Source: GCA-2737125 sp044336815
GTDB lineage: Bacteria > Actinomycetota > Actinomycetes > S36-B12
Assembly (NCBI GenBank): GCA_044336815.1
Contig: JBIIOU010000155.1
Span: forward strand, 1-5,296
Length of the DNA stretch: 5,296 bases
Direction of reading: 5' to 3'
The notes beneath the pieces are model-generated. The model saw only the letters and a program-made list of their open reading frames with translations, had not been told where the DNA came from and ran no database searches. Shown here piece by piece: positions 5,192-5,296 of the stretch; the stretch's first letter is position 1; the number at the start of each line of letters is the position of its first letter. Position numbers and translations under genes: made by a program.

Positions 5192-5296
5192 TTACATCCC
5201 GCCGATCTTGTCGAGAATATCGGCCACACCTGTCTTCGCTGCGCGCGTTTGCACCGTGCGGAAGCGCCCGGAATCCTCAGCGATAGCGCCATCGGA
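5192..5296 (-). CDS. C-terminal end of an unrecognised protein, cut by the window edge
   Basis: Reading inwards from the right edge, 34 codons are open and end in TAA at 5192-5194. The tail contains RFRTVQTRAA (11-20 of the visible part) and ends KTGVADILDKIGGM. About 70 percent of third positions are G or C, in line with real genes here. The opposite strand gives only a short arginine- and serine-rich shadow. I do not recognise the family; the visible part is soluble and helix-like with no diagnostic motif. It lies upstream of the oxygenase gene in the same direction, 138 bases apart, so it could be co-transcribed, but the promoter-like sequence between them argues for at least partly separate control. 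Confidence 0.6.
   Translation of the reverse strand, partial: SDGAIAEDSGRFRTVQTRAAKTGVADILDKIGGM

Noticed and set aside
4159..5271. The 12-mer GGAAGCGCCCGG at 4159-4170 and 5260-5271, with its inner 10-mer also at 74-83
   Set aside because: A repeated 12-mer is expected by chance in a GC-rich window of this size, two copies lie inside coding sequence, and spacing and context differ.
5182..5286. Short plus-strand frame starting ATG at the right edge
   Set aside because: It is an arginine- and serine-rich shadow ending in TAG; the minus-strand reading has better codon use and a natural C-terminus.

Overview
The window looks like chromosomal DNA of a moderately GC-rich bacterium, most likely an actinobacterium. 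The genes favour G or C in third codon positions, use GTG and TTG starts beside ATG, and carry AAGGA-type ribosome binding sites about 6-7 bases before the start. The lineage assignment is an inference from style and protein flavour, not from a marker gene. There are no rRNA or tRNA genes, transposases, CRISPR repeats or phage genes.

Layout: bases 1-103 are an upstream intergenic region with a perfect TTGACA hexamer, a GC-rich inverted repeat and a good Shine-Dalgarno. Then four tightly spaced genes run on the + strand: a ParA/MinD-type P-loop ATPase (104-874), a 12-segment membrane protein of the major-facilitator/ATP:ADP-translocase-like type (877-2340), a membrane sensor with an extracytoplasmic domain, a HAMP domain and a short coiled-coil tail (about 2420-3466), and a divergent GNAT-fold protein (3470-4174). 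Converging on them after 30 bases is a minus-strand gene for an isopenicillin-N-synthase-type 2-oxoglutarate/Fe(II) oxygenase (4205-5053). Its leader region (5054-5191) carries a TAGAAT -10 candidate and an inverted repeat. The right edge holds the last 34 codons of another minus-strand gene (5192 to beyond 5296) that I do not recognise.

The four + strand genes look like one operon (gaps of 2, about 79 and 3 bases), so the products probably work together. A plausible but unproven reading is a membrane-associated signalling unit. An outside signal would be sensed by the HAMP protein, which has no kinase, cyclase or methyl-accepting output of its own. It would be passed to the transporter-like membrane protein and/or the ParA-like switch ATPase, and the GNAT-like protein would act as modifying enzyme or cofactor sensor. 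This combination is the most interesting content of the window. The oxygenase is probably a separate transcription unit with a metabolic role.
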